A stretch of 64,000 nucleotides of DNA from Acidobacteriaceae bacterium KBS 89 (GTDB lineage Bacteria > Acidobacteriota > Terriglobia > Terriglobales > Acidobacteriaceae). The translations under genes and the position numbers were made by a program. The first letter of the stretch is position 1; the number at the start of each line of letters is the position of its first letter. Of this stretch, positions 54,901-64,000 are shown one piece after another. The notes under the pieces are model-generated. The model ran no database searches. It was not told the DNA's origin and saw only the letters and a program-made list of their open reading frames with translations. The DNA is taken from positions 558,001 to 622,000 of the forward strand of contig KB906756.1 in assembly GCA_000381605.1 (NCBI GenBank). The letters are read 5' to 3'.

Positions 54901-54941
54901 AAACGAGTTGGCCCCGGATGGCATCCGGGGCTAACTCGTTT
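54901..54941. repeat. 41-nt near-perfect palindrome
   Basis: The left arm 54901-54920 (AAACGAGTTGGCCCCGGATG) and right arm 54922-54941 pair over 20 positions with a single G-T wobble around a central G. The size and GC-rich core resemble REP/BIME-type intergenic palindromes; a strong bidirectional terminator is the alternative, though no gene end is close. It lies 188 nt left of the tRNA fragment. Confidence 0.7.
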
Positions 54942-55128
54942 AGATGCAATATTTTGGACGCAACCCATGTATTATCAATATTTTATGGGCAAAGCACTGC
55001 CGTAAACTAAATAAAATAAAGCACTTACGCGCGGGGCAAAGGGGGGGATCCACCTGCAACGGAACAAGAACAAAACAGCGGCGAGGTACGAGCCAAGGGG
55101 TGATTAAAGCCAAAAGGAAAAGGAACCT

Positions 55129-55172
55129 TGCGCCCGGAAGGAGTCGAACCTCCGACCTACCGGTTCGTAGCC
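55129..55172 (-). other. 3' fragment of tRNA-Arg(ACG): putative attachment-site scar
   Basis: Read on the minus strand, these 44 nt run from just before the anticodon loop CTACGAA (anticodon ACG) through the 3' anticodon stem, variable loop AGGTC, T-arm (GGAGG, TTCGACT, CCTTC, paired with one G-T), 3' acceptor strand CGGGCGC and discriminator A. The 5' half (acceptor GCGCCCG, D-arm) is absent; AT-rich DNA precedes the break. Integrases commonly use this part of tRNA genes as att core and leave such a duplicate at the far end of the element. With this orientation the intact tRNA would lie to the right, beyond the window, and the element would span 55173 onwards. Confidence 0.75.
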
Positions 55173-55592
55173 ATTTTTTTACTTGTTTTTTCAATGGTAT
55201 AGAGTGTTTTTCGAATACCGCCATCTTCCAGCATTTATCAGGGTTCGGTGCTTTACGCAGAATTATCTTGCCCCCATTCTTGCCCTCACCGACTCCATTT
55301 GAAGTCACTCGGGAAGCCGTAGTTGCCGATAACTGAGATGAGAAGACTTTCGGGAACGCGAGAGACTATGCGCCTGAAAGGAATCCGAAGTATTTCATCT
55401 TAAAATCACGCAGAGGTCCCAAGGCCGGGAGGCGAATGAGGTATTATCCTCCAACTTGATTCTTCTATCGATCCGGCTTGAATCCGGCCCAACCTCGAGA
55501 CCCAGGCCCGCAGTTCCTATTCATGGCAAGTTCAACCTGTTCCCGGCACCGCAGGGTTGCCGCTTTGTTTGCCTTCACACAGGAAGTGCCAC

Positions 55593-58500
55593 ATGGATCA
55601 AACAGTCATTCTTGGCTGGCTGCAGCAGCTCACGGGCAGTCTGAAGCCGGCGCCGGGCACCAGTGCCGACGCGCTTTCCACTCTGCAACGACATCTGGCG
55701 CAGCAACTGGCGGCTGACCCGGGCTTCACTGTCTCAGGGAACCGGCCGCAGCATGAAGCTGCGAAGGCGGAGCCCACGATTGATCTCTCGGCTCGGTTCA
55801 GTCACCTCTCAGAAGTGTTGTCCGTACCGCCTGGCGCTGCCGGCGTTTCTACGCCTGCTCCGCTGGTGTTTCGGCGTGAGACAGCATTCAGCAGTAGCCT
55901 GCTGGGTAACTCGGTTCCGCAATGGGCAGCTGGGATGGCCCCCAGTCAGACCTTCGGACCCTTCCTCGATGAGCACGGCCTGCTGATTTGGTTCGATTTT
56001 TTCTTTCCAACCCGGCTCGTGCAGGTGTTCCTGCAGGGAAGCTCCACACCCGCTCTTTTGATACCACTATGGGGCGTTCTCACTGCAAAAACGTCTTACC
56101 ACATCGAAGCCGGCAGCGCGTGGATTGCCTCCGGCCTGATTGCCAAATCCGCGGCCCTCAATGGTTTCTACACCGGCGTGAAAATCAAGGGGGGCTCGCT
56201 CGATTTTGCTCATGCCGTCACCATAAGTTCCGGGACCATCATCATCCCGCCGAAGACCGCAGCCAACCTGCACCTTGATCTCGATCAAAATTCAGTCAAC
56301 TCGACTTCAGTGGACGCGGGTCTCGACGCCAAAGACGCCGTCATAAAGATGCCGGAGACCCTCGAGCTGAAATTCCCCTCGACCGGCGGCGCGCTGATAC
56401 CTGGGAATGCCTCCTGCACGGTCTTCGGTTGTGACGTTGATTTTCAATTCAAGAACGCCGCGCCGGTCTGGATCCCCGCCATCGGGCAGATCCTGGTTCC
56501 CTATTCCGTACAGACCAACCGCGAAGCGACGGACACTTTTGATGTGGCCCCTTCGCAGTCGGAGCTCTGCCCGCTCTCAGGAAGCGCAAAGTTCGACGTA
56601 AACAGTGGATGGCTGTTGCCTGCCGCCAACGTCGACCCGAAGCAGTTGGGCCAGGCGGCGGGAACCGGCGCTCTGTGTATCGGCTTAACAAACGGAATTT
56701 CCGCCAGCTGGGAAGGACTGACCGGGGCCGATACCGTTCTTGTCCACCCCGCCATTCTGGCTGAGCCCGGGCTGGTTACGGTGGTCGATTTCTTTGCCAG
56801 CAACGCTTATGGGAAACAGAAATGGATCCTGTGGAGAAACGCCGGCAGTAAGCATCACTCCGAAATCACGCTCACGTTTGGTCCAGCGTTCCCATTCATC
56901 TTTATTATCTCGGCGTTGAACAGCGAAGCCGTCTTCTACTTCTGTGCTCACAAAGCGTCGCTGGACCGGCCAGTCGATGCCAATGGCGCGCCGTTCCGCA
57001 TCGAGTCCACCATTGCCCTGGCTGCCATTCTGCAGAATGGCAGCGACTTTCACGCGATGCTGCAGGACAATGACCTGTTGTTTGACGGCAATCCCGACAA
57101 GACTGGCGCTTTTGAGCGTCATTCCCTCGCCCTGCGCAACGCATTCTTCGTGATGAGCCGTCCCTACAGCCTTTTCCTCTTCGGCAAGCTAGAAAACGGC
57201 AACGAAATCACCAGGGGTTTTGCGGCCTTACTGTTCGGCATCTACGAATATCTTCCCACCCTGCCCGACCCATACGTAGCCAGTAACACCGCCTTCCTAC
57301 GTGATCGAGCAGCTCGCGGTTTTGGTCAACTGGACAACGCCCTCGCGGGTTTTGTAAAGTGGCCCGATCCGTCCGGCGCGCCCCTCGCCGACGCCGAGCA
57401 GCCTGACGATCCCGCGTATGTCTACTTTCGGTTGGCGCCGCTGGACCAGTCGGTGGTCCTTCAAACCCTGGAAGCCGGGCCTCAGGAGACACAACCCCCG
57501 TTTCCGACCCACAACGTTGCCGCCGCAAAAACGCCGCGCAATTTCCAGACCGGGGTACGCACCTTCAATGCTGACGTGAGCGCCAACGCCAGAGTTTCCA
57601 TACCGCTCACGGCGACCACCACAGTCACGCAAACCACCCCCTCCCGCTCTGTGGACAGCTTCAACGCGGTGAGCCTGCAACCAGCCATCCAGGCCAGCGA
57701 TGTGGACTCGGTCGTGGCCAGCCTGGAAGCAAATCCCCTGTTCGGTCACATCGAGGACAAGGCACGTCTGGTCAACCAGACCCTCGATTTGGCCCCCAGC
57801 GATTCTTCGCAAGACTCATTCTCGGTAGCGTCGTTCAAAGCTTCGCCCACGATCAGTCTCCAGCAAGCGACCACCCGTATGGGTGGACTGTTCGGGCCCG
57901 ACCTGTTCATGCTGCTCGACGTCTCCAGCAACGCCGACCAAATGGGCGTAAGCCTGGGGAACGCGCTCCGGGTCGAGGACGATTCATCTGGCAATACTCG
58001 GTTGCGTTCCGTCAGCACGCCGATTCAAGTCGCTAGCACCGGCAACGGAGGCCTTCAGCTTCAGATCCTAAACATGGATGTTGTGGTGAGCGCACAGAAC
58101 CTGCGCGCCTTTACCCTCCCGCAAATATCCTGGGAGCCAATCTTCAATATTCCTTTACCGTTCAAGTACGACCCGGACGATGCGATCACCACCACCCCGG
58201 GACTTTTGGTGTACGACGATGACGGCATTCCCACACGAATCGCCTCTCAGAGCCCTTACCAGGTGCCGATTGCGCCCCTGTCAGTCACCAAACATTTCCT
58301 GAAAGAATTCAACGATCAGCACGAACCCCAGCCATTGTCTTCGGCCTTTACCCTGCCGTTCGCCCTGCTCGCCCAAGCGAATTTCACCCGCACGGTGAAG
58401 GGAGCTCCCGAAGACGGTTGCCGCGTCCATTTCCACCGGCCGCACTTTGCCAAAGTGCATGGCGGCCTGCAAATCAGGACCCAGGCCCCGGCGGTTTCAG

Positions 58501-60953
58501 AACCAACGTCAAGGCCATCCTTTGAGGGTTGGACCCTTCAATGGGAACCTGAGGGTTTCGCGCCGCCGTTCATTAAGTGGGGTTTTTTCGGACTTCCGAT
58601 AACCGGCAGCACCTTAGGCAAGAACGTACGGCACATCTTCAACAAGGAGTTCCAACCCGGCGGCGACAAACCGAAGGTGCCGCTGGAACAGATGGAAATC
58701 TCCGGCTATGGCGCCTCCATCTTCAGCAATTGGCTGGATGGAAAAGCTGCGATTGCCTTAGTAAGCCAGGCGACCTTCGAGGTTCTGGTGGGACGCACCG
58801 CCCACGAAGTCATCCAGGTCAGGAGCATCCTGTACCCCTACGCAGTCCACGTGGTGCGCACCATCACCTTGATGCGCTCGTCCAACGGCTACGTCTTCCG
58901 TTCCGACTCCGGATGGAAGGCCGAAAGCGATGGTTTTTACGACTTCAGTTATGACATTAGTTTCGACCATCCACCCGATCCTCCTATTCCTGACGTTCAT
59001 GTAGGGGATCCTTTTATCATGCTCCACCAGCCCGTGAAGGGCGTCTCCAATGTGCGCGAGATAAAAGACAATCCCGATGCCGGCACCTTTACCTCCTCCT
59101 TCACCCTGAACGATCCGGACCTTCCAACTGCAGTCAAGAACCTGGCGCCCGCGCAATTAGTAAGGGTCTTCGCCCAGTTCAACAACAAGAGCGATCCTTT
59201 GCTGGTCGAGATGCAGGCCGTCTCCTTCGATGCCGATGTCCACTTCGACAGCGTGGTCAGCGGTGGAGTCAAGGATCCCGTTCGTAACGACTTCGTGGTG
59301 CAATCTCGCAAAATGCTGGGCTATGTCCAGCTCTCTCCTTCCTCCATCCTCGTTCCTCCGCGTGTATTCGCTGACTTGCTGACCTTCCAAAATGGCTCGC
59401 TTGGTGGACCAGTCAACTGCATCGTCGACATTGCGAACTCCAAGCAGACCATGCGCATCGGGAGAGTGGATGTGAATCCGGCTTTCGATGCCACCGGCCA
59501 GCGCGTCTTTGTCCCCGCTGCCCGCGGCTCGTTGATCCTGCCCAAGGATGGTTCGTGGTCGGTGGTGAAGCAGGATACCGCTACCGGCGACGTGAAGCCG
59601 CTGGAAGAAGGTCAGAGCGTTCCTCTGATCAAGCCGAATGGCACTCCCGACTTCCGGATCGCCAACCCTGCCGACGCAGTAGTACCCACCTCCAAGGTGA
59701 ACTTCGGCATCGTGCAATCAACCGGCACCCAGAAGGTGCTTTTCAACATTCCGCACTTCTCCCCCGGACAGCTCAAGTTGAAGAGCGATGCGACGTACTT
59801 TGCCGATGCCTACAAGCTGCTCAATGCCAAGAGTGTCTTTCCCAACCTCGCTAACGCTCTGCAGCTGACGAATGCTGAGAAGGAAGTTTCCATCCTGGGC
59901 GAGGGCCTCATGCAAATGCCCAACCGGGACATCAATTTGCCTACGTCGCTGCCGGATTACGATTTCATCAACGAGCCCAATATCATCAGGGTCTACGCCC
60001 AGTACAAGAACACAGCCGGCACCGGCGGCAAGCTGACTTTGGGGATCGATTCGGGTGCGGCGGACCTTGCCAATCGTTGGAAGGCCGCACTCTCCGGCAT
60101 GAGGGTCGTGGTCGATCTGGCTAGCTTCACCGAGGTGATGTGGGTAGACGGCAACTTCAACGCCTCCAGCGGCCTCGACCCCAAGTACGACTCACCCCAA
60201 CTGCAGTTTGGCGATTTGCTCAAGCCGGTCGTGGAAATCCTCAAGGTCCTTGCCCTGCTCACGGGCGACGATTTCGACGATGGCATGGATGTCGGAATGA
60301 GCAATTCACCCGATAGCTGGGAATACAAGTTCCATTGCTCGCAAGACATACCGGTAATCCAATTTCCCAGTCCGGAAGAACTATCCATTAATCCCAATCC
60401 TCCACTAAAGCTGGAAGCCGGCCTGAAAGTCGGTTTCTATTTCAATGAAGTATTGTCCATTCCCACCGACCTGAAACAGCTGGTGCCGGCTTGCGGCGCT
60501 TTTGTCGACTTCCACGGCGGGATGCACGTCATGTGTTTCTCTCTGGCGGCCGCCAGCATCTATGCCGTCGGCCAGGTCGATCTCGGCATTGCCGCCGACA
60601 CCAAGGCGGGAAAGTCGCTGCATATGAAGTTCGGCTTCGGTGTCGAGATCGTGGTCGGGCTTCCGGTCGTCGCCAATGTTTCCGTGCTGTACATGGTGGA
60701 AATTACGGCGGACATCGGCGATACGGCGCTCGATGTAGGCGCCATGATGATGTTTCGCGGCCACGCCGAGATCTGCGGTGGACTGGTCGGCATCACCATT
60801 CAGATTGAGGCCGGGGGCTCTGTTCACCATGACCTGGGGTCAGGGGAAACTGATTGCGTCGCCCAGGTCATATTCTCCATCAATGTCACGCTGCTCTGGG
60901 TCATTGATATTCATGAGTCCGACCAATGGCTGGAATCGCGTCAGATCGCTTAG
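55593..60953 (+). CDS. giant protein of unknown function (1786 aa)
   Basis: A 1786-aa protein that I do not recognise. ATG at 55593 has AGGAAG seven bases upstream; an in-frame TTG lies twelve codons earlier. There is no signal peptide or clear membrane helix. The first 80 residues are helical and polar, and the bulk reads as consecutive beta-rich modules with aromatic and Gly/Pro turns. Two visible halves: up to about 730, ending in a Thr/Ser-rich linker (IPLTATTTVTQTTPSRSVDS around 680), and a remainder containing paired statements such as VHFHRPHFAKVHGGLQI and WEPEGFAPPFIKWGFFG. The last 150 residues alternate hydrophobic and Gly residues (KVGFYFNE, FGFGVEIVVGLPVVANVSVLYMVEI, MMMFRGHAEICGG). 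It is followed after 29 nt by a second giant gene. It lies just inside the putative integration scar. Confidence 0.8.
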   Translation: MDQTVILGWLQQLTGSLKPAPGTSADALSTLQRHLAQQLAADPGFTVSGNRPQHEAAKAEPTIDLSARFSHLSEVLSVPPGAAGVSTPAPLVFRRETAFSSSLLGNSVPQWAAGMAPSQTFGPFLDEHGLLIWFDFFFPTRLVQVFLQGSSTPALLIPLWGVLTAKTSYHIEAGSAWIASGLIAKSAALNGFYTGVKIKGGSLDFAHAVTISSGTIIIPPKTAANLHLDLDQNSVNSTSVDAGLDAKDAVIKMPETLELKFPSTGGALIPGNASCTVFGCDVDFQFKNAAPVWIPAIGQILVPYSVQTNREATDTFDVAPSQSELCPLSGSAKFDVNSGWLLPAANVDPKQLGQAAGTGALCIGLTNGISASWEGLTGADTVLVHPAILAEPGLVTVVDFFASNAYGKQKWILWRNAGSKHHSEITLTFGPAFPFIFIISALNSEAVFYFCAHKASLDRPVDANGAPFRIESTIALAAILQNGSDFHAMLQDNDLLFDGNPDKTGAFERHSLALRNAFFVMSRPYSLFLFGKLENGNEITRGFAALLFGIYEYLPTLPDPYVASNTAFLRDRAARGFGQLDNALAGFVKWPDPSGAPLADAEQPDDPAYVYFRLAPLDQSVVLQTLEAGPQETQPPFPTHNVAAAKTPRNFQTGVRTFNADVSANARVSIPLTATTTVTQTTPSRSVDSFNAVSLQPAIQASDVDSVVASLEANPLFGHIEDKARLVNQTLDLAPSDSSQDSFSVASFKASPTISLQQATTRMGGLFGPDLFMLLDVSSNADQMGVSLGNALRVEDDSSGNTRLRSVSTPIQVASTGNGGLQLQILNMDVVVSAQNLRAFTLPQISWEPIFNIPLPFKYDPDDAITTTPGLLVYDDDGIPTRIASQSPYQVPIAPLSVTKHFLKEFNDQHEPQPLSSAFTLPFALLAQANFTRTVKGAPEDGCRVHFHRPHFAKVHGGLQIRTQAPAVSEPTSRPSFEGWTLQWEPEGFAPPFIKWGFFGLPITGSTLGKNVRHIFNKEFQPGGDKPKVPLEQMEISGYGASIFSNWLDGKAAIALVSQATFEVLVGRTAHEVIQVRSILYPYAVHVVRTITLMRSSNGYVFRSDSGWKAESDGFYDFSYDISFDHPPDPPIPDVHVGDPFIMLHQPVKGVSNVREIKDNPDAGTFTSSFTLNDPDLPTAVKNLAPAQLVRVFAQFNNKSDPLLVEMQAVSFDADVHFDSVVSGGVKDPVRNDFVVQSRKMLGYVQLSPSSILVPPRVFADLLTFQNGSLGGPVNCIVDIANSKQTMRIGRVDVNPAFDATGQRVFVPAARGSLILPKDGSWSVVKQDTATGDVKPLEEGQSVPLIKPNGTPDFRIANPADAVVPTSKVNFGIVQSTGTQKVLFNIPHFSPGQLKLKSDATYFADAYKLLNAKSVFPNLANALQLTNAEKEVSILGEGLMQMPNRDINLPTSLPDYDFINEPNIIRVYAQYKNTAGTGGKLTLGIDSGAADLANRWKAALSGMRVVVDLASFTEVMWVDGNFNASSGLDPKYDSPQLQFGDLLKPVVEILKVLALLTGDDFDDGMDVGMSNSPDSWEYKFHCSQDIPVIQFPSPEELSINPNPPLKLEAGLKVGFYFNEVLSIPTDLKQLVPACGAFVDFHGGMHVMCFSLAAASIYAVGQVDLGIAADTKAGKSLHMKFGFGVEIVVGLPVVANVSVLYMVEITADIGDTALDVGAMMMFRGHAEICGGLVGITIQIEAGGSVHHDLGSGETDCVAQVIFSINVTLLWVIDIHESDQWLESRQIA

Positions 60954-60982
60954 AACGGTCTTCGACCGAGAAGGTAATCGAT

Positions 60983-63900
60983 ATGCCACTTGCACCTCAG
61001 AAACTGCGAATACTGACTTTCCCGCAGCACATCAAGGGCGATCAGCTCAAGATCAACGCGCTGCTGCTGCCCACTCAGAAGCTGCTGAACGATACCTCGA
61101 CCTTTCCCAGCCAGATCACCCCCGGCACCACGGTGGACCTGCCGAACTTCATCACCGCGAACTTTACCCTGGAATTGATCGCACTGAAGGGTCTTGGGAC
61201 ATATCCGTTCTCCGATCTGCCAAGCCTTTCGCCGCAGGGTGTGACCGTGGAAACGCTCGCCACCGGGGCCGCGTTCCCTCCGGATCTTCCGGCGCTCTAT
61301 GAACAGCTAGCTGCGCAATTCGAGATCGTACCGAAGGGATCCTCTAAGAACACCGAGGGCGCGGACAGCCCAAGAGCCCCCAGCGACGGCATCCGGAAGT
61401 ATCTGCCGCAGTCCTATCGCGGCGCGTTCAACTTCACCCTGCCCCGCACGGAGTTCGCCAAGACCGACGACAGCTATCACTGCGCCATACGCAAATCTCC
61501 CGCACCCGACCCAGCCTTCCAGCAGTCTGACGACAAGATCACCTGGGGTCGCGTTATCGCCTACTGTTTGCGCCAGCCGCTCCTGGCAAAACGTATCGGG
61601 TTGCTTTATCAACTCGACATTCCTCTACCCACCTTGGACTATTTCAAGGATGGCGGCTGGATGTACTTCCGTCTCCCACAGCCGGCCGATTTCGGTCTTG
61701 TCGACAGCGAGCTTGTCCAATACGCGGCCCGCGTTCCTCCCATCGACATCCCGCGGCAGCTCTTTGCAGCTGTGCTCTTCCCGGCCATTAAAGGGCCGGT
61801 CCAGCCCCTCGGCAGCTTCGATACGCTGAAGATCGAGGCTGCGGATTACGATGATGGCTTTGCCAAGATCGTGCATGCCGCCCAGCCTGTCAGTGCCAAC
61901 GTTCTCTCCGAAGAGCCCGACGGACTGCACGTGCAGAAGGACATGGGCATTCGCCTGGGATGGGATGACGAGCAGATCCTCATCTGGCAGAACCGGCAAG
62001 TGCTGGCCGACCCCGGCTCGGGCACGCGCCTCGACGCTCCCCTGGGCGTCTTTACTTATCGTGTCGATGTCCGCCAGAAAGGCCAGCCGGACTGGGGTTC
62101 GCTGGTGCGGATCCGCAACAAGAAGAAACTGACTCTCGCCGGCCAGTCCATCAGCCCCGCCAAAACTGCCCTTGAGACCGGCGTCCAGGTCTTCCCTGTC
62201 AGGATCAACGCCGGCCCGTCGACGGACTACTGGCTGCCCAGTTACTTCACCCAGTGGTATGGTCCGTCCCTGGTCCTGCCCGACGACCGAGTCGCCCAGT
62301 TGGATGAGAGTGGCGCCCTCGCTGAACCTGGCACGTATTCCGACAAGAACATCCAAGCGCATCCTGAGCAGAAGGGCGGCTTGTACGAACCTCTTCTGCC
62401 CGAGAACATTGAGCTGAAATACGGCAACGAATATGAATTCCGCGTCCGCCTGGGTGATCTTTCCGGCGGTGGCCCCCTCGTCGAAGACGACGAACTCAAT
62501 GATGCCCCCGCTACCAGTTCTTCCATCGTCTTCCGGCGCTATGTGGCTCCAAAGCAGCTCAAGTTGGATCCCTCGCCGGCGCAGCCCGATTCCCGCACCG
62601 GCGTCTTTTACGATGGAGACTCCATCGATGTTTTTCGTCCCCGCCTTGGCTATCCTGCCCTGCTCTTCACCGAGATGGACACCGGCGACGCCTTTCAAAA
62701 ACTTCTCGACGACAAGGCGTTTCTTCATGCTGGCAAGGTGCCTCCCGAAACTATCAAGGAACAGCGCGAGGTCAGCTACTTCGATCCCGACGTCAATCGC
62801 ATGCTTGTGATTGTTGAGGTTAAGACTCTTCTGCTCGACAATCTGGACTCCCTCAACCAGCGGGAACCATTCATTCCCCTGTACACCACCTTCCGCGATT
62901 TCCCCGACGACCTCGAAGCCGCCTTCAACCTGCAACTGGAATATCGCGACGCCAATGTCATTCACTTCGGCAACAAGATCGATCTCGGCGACCTGAACCT
63001 GTCGCAGACCGACATCGACAACGGCAACACTCTCGTCCTGCCAAAATCGCGCGACATCCGCGTCACCCTCTTCCCCGTCGCTTCCGACAAGGTCGACAAG
63101 CCGGATTACTTCGGCTTCGCGGAGACCCTGTTTGCCAACAAGTTCGCGCGCACCGGTGAGCCCGTGCAGTTCTTCCTCCGCCAGGATGCGACGGAGGAGC
63201 AGAACCTCTTCCGCAAAAACCTTGAGTCCCGGGAACTCCAGGGCATTTACCTGCAACCCGATCCCCCCCAGCTCAACAACCCGGTAACCCTCGTCAGGGT
63301 CACCGTCGAAGGCAAAGAGCTCAGCCAGAGCACCCTTATGCAGCGCCTGGCAGCGCAGTTGGACCTCGTCCCCAACGGCTTAAGCTTGATCGGCAAGCCG
63401 GGGGAACGAATCCAGTTCGGTTGCAGCAGCCGCATCCGACACACCCTCGCGCCCGACAATTCGTCCCTTACCTTCGCTACCCAGGGCGACCTGTTGAACC
63501 ATTGGTTGTGTGTGCTGTCTTTTGAAATCGATCGCGATTGGACCTGGGACGGGATGGACCAGACCGGCATCGAGATCCGCCGCAAGAAACAGTTCACCGG
63601 CGAAGACGCCACGCAGGAAGAAGACAGTGTCGGCTATGTGCGCCTGATTAAGACCGCCAGCAGGGTGGCCACCACCAACCCCGACCGCACTTACACCCGG
63701 GTCGTCTTCGTCGACGCGGTCGAACCTAAGAAATCTCTCGATGTTCCGGCCACCCTCGCGCATCCCTTCCCCAACACCATTGACGTCGAGTACGAGCTGG
63801 TGCCGAACTTTATTCCCAGCGTCGATCCGGCATCCTCCGACAATGAGGCTGCCACCCGCGATCTCCAGCTGCCTACCACCGTCATTCCGGACCAGGTGCT

Positions 63901-64000
63901 CAAAATCGTCGGCGCCGGAATTGCACTTTCGCCCTACCAGCACGATCCCGGCTACGCCCAGACTGCCGTCCGCCAGCGTTACCTGTGGCTGGAATTCTCC
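60983..64000 (+). CDS. second giant protein of unknown function (partial, at least 1006 aa)
   Basis: From the ATG at 60983 (AAGG eight bases upstream) the frame stays open for exactly 1006 codons to the window end, so the C-terminus is missing. The sequence begins MPLAPQKLRILTFPQHIKG and has no signal peptide or membrane helix. It is polar and beta-rich, with repeated Asp/Pro-containing turns. Some stretches resemble Ig or fibronectin-type strands (GVFTYRVDVRQKGQPDWGSLVRI near 370; NEYEFRVRLGDLSGGGP near 480), but this is only a visual impression. The 29-nt spacing to the upstream giant gene and the similar style suggest co-transcription and partner proteins. Function unknown. Confidence 0.82.
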   Translation, partial: MPLAPQKLRILTFPQHIKGDQLKINALLLPTQKLLNDTSTFPSQITPGTTVDLPNFITANFTLELIALKGLGTYPFSDLPSLSPQGVTVETLATGAAFPPDLPALYEQLAAQFEIVPKGSSKNTEGADSPRAPSDGIRKYLPQSYRGAFNFTLPRTEFAKTDDSYHCAIRKSPAPDPAFQQSDDKITWGRVIAYCLRQPLLAKRIGLLYQLDIPLPTLDYFKDGGWMYFRLPQPADFGLVDSELVQYAARVPPIDIPRQLFAAVLFPAIKGPVQPLGSFDTLKIEAADYDDGFAKIVHAAQPVSANVLSEEPDGLHVQKDMGIRLGWDDEQILIWQNRQVLADPGSGTRLDAPLGVFTYRVDVRQKGQPDWGSLVRIRNKKKLTLAGQSISPAKTALETGVQVFPVRINAGPSTDYWLPSYFTQWYGPSLVLPDDRVAQLDESGALAEPGTYSDKNIQAHPEQKGGLYEPLLPENIELKYGNEYEFRVRLGDLSGGGPLVEDDELNDAPATSSSIVFRRYVAPKQLKLDPSPAQPDSRTGVFYDGDSIDVFRPRLGYPALLFTEMDTGDAFQKLLDDKAFLHAGKVPPETIKEQREVSYFDPDVNRMLVIVEVKTLLLDNLDSLNQREPFIPLYTTFRDFPDDLEAAFNLQLEYRDANVIHFGNKIDLGDLNLSQTDIDNGNTLVLPKSRDIRVTLFPVASDKVDKPDYFGFAETLFANKFARTGEPVQFFLRQDATEEQNLFRKNLESRELQGIYLQPDPPQLNNPVTLVRVTVEGKELSQSTLMQRLAAQLDLVPNGLSLIGKPGERIQFGCSSRIRHTLAPDNSSLTFATQGDLLNHWLCVLSFEIDRDWTWDGMDQTGIEIRRKKQFTGEDATQEEDSVGYVRLIKTASRVATTNPDRTYTRVVFVDAVEPKKSLDVPATLAHPFPNTIDVEYELVPNFIPSVDPASSDNEAATRDLQLPTTVIPDQVLKIVGAGIALSPYQHDPGYAQTAVRQRYLWLEFS

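Larger units (their letters stand above)
54641..55592. other. 952-nt gene-free stretch with repeat and tRNA scar
   Basis: No convincing gene lies between the lipoprotein and the first giant gene. The stretch is visibly more AT-rich than its surroundings around 54770-55020. It contains the 41-nt palindrome at 54901-54941 and the tRNA-Arg fragment at 55129-55172. Right of the fragment (55173-55592) I see nothing recognisable except the ribosome site of the next gene. Confidence 0.6.

Noticed and set aside
55129..55172. A complete tRNA-Arg gene
   Set aside because: Only the 3' 44 nt are present; the acceptor 5' strand, D-arm and 5' anticodon stem are missing, so it cannot make a tRNA.
54940..55308. 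A 122-codon minus-strand open frame ending its middle part in RSEVRLLPGAR
   Set aside because: That peptide is the typical translation of a tRNA 3' end; the frame runs through the tRNA-Arg fragment and has no ribosome site or domain.
61625..63256. A 543-codon minus-strand open frame
   Set aside because: It lies antisense within the 1006-codon plus-strand frame that has a ribosome site and follows the first giant gene; its Val/Gly/Glu-rich sequence is what antisense of a GC-rich gene gives.
1..64000. CRISPR arrays, insertion sequences or rRNA genes
   Set aside because: No regularly spaced repeats, transposase-like proteins or rRNA-like sequence were noticed on reading either strand.

Overview
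The window looks like a chromosomal segment of a soil acidobacterium (Acidobacteriota, probably class Terriglobia, near Granulicella, Edaphobacter or Terriglobus). The signs are three very large outer-membrane receptors of the Oar-like, carboxypeptidase-regulatory-domain type (1168, 1193 and about 1342 aa), a Reg_prop two-component sensor, a membrane-anchored winged-helix regulator of a type I associate with this phylum, many exported glycoside hydrolases, and densely packed GC-rich genes. No sequence search was possible, so the taxon is inferred.

Layout. (1) 1-10.1 kb: end of a berberine-bridge-type flavoprotein, then a minus-strand block encoding an exported amidohydrolase, two Tat-signalled SelA-like PLP enzymes flanking a Tat-signalled RidA protein, an exported RraA-like aldolase and, upstream of them, receptor 1. 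These could form an extracytoplasmic route: deacylation, amine elimination, imine hydrolysis, aldol cleavage. (2) 10.1-15.2 kb: NarL/LuxR response regulator, Reg_prop sensor kinase and MFS anion/sugar-acid transporter. (3) 15.3-26.6 kb: YdgJ-like dehydrogenase, fucose/arabinose-isomerase-like protein, GH106-like rhamnosidase, receptor 2 and a divergent membrane-bound regulator. (4) 26.7-36.8 kb: an apparently complete reductive pyrimidine catabolic set (PreT, PreA, dihydropyrimidinase, carbamoylase, class III aminotransferase, CoA-acylating semialdehyde dehydrogenase, NCS1 permease). (5) 36.9-49.5 kb: plant-polysaccharide utilisation (GH31, GH42, GalT, GalK, GH105, receptor 3). (6) 49.5-54.6 kb: ybbP-ybbA ABC transporter genes divergent from a TesA-like esterase, as in E. 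coli, and an unknown lipoprotein gene with an in-frame stop. (7) 54.6-64 kb: a long gene-poor stretch with a 41-nt palindrome and a 44-nt 3' fragment of a tRNA-Arg(ACG) gene, which looks like an integration scar. It is followed by two very large genes of unknown function (1786 aa, and more than 1006 aa running off the window end).

The most interesting signals are the exported PLP/RidA/RraA module, the tRNA scar with its giant-protein cargo, and shared regulatory motifs and hairpins around the three receptor genes.
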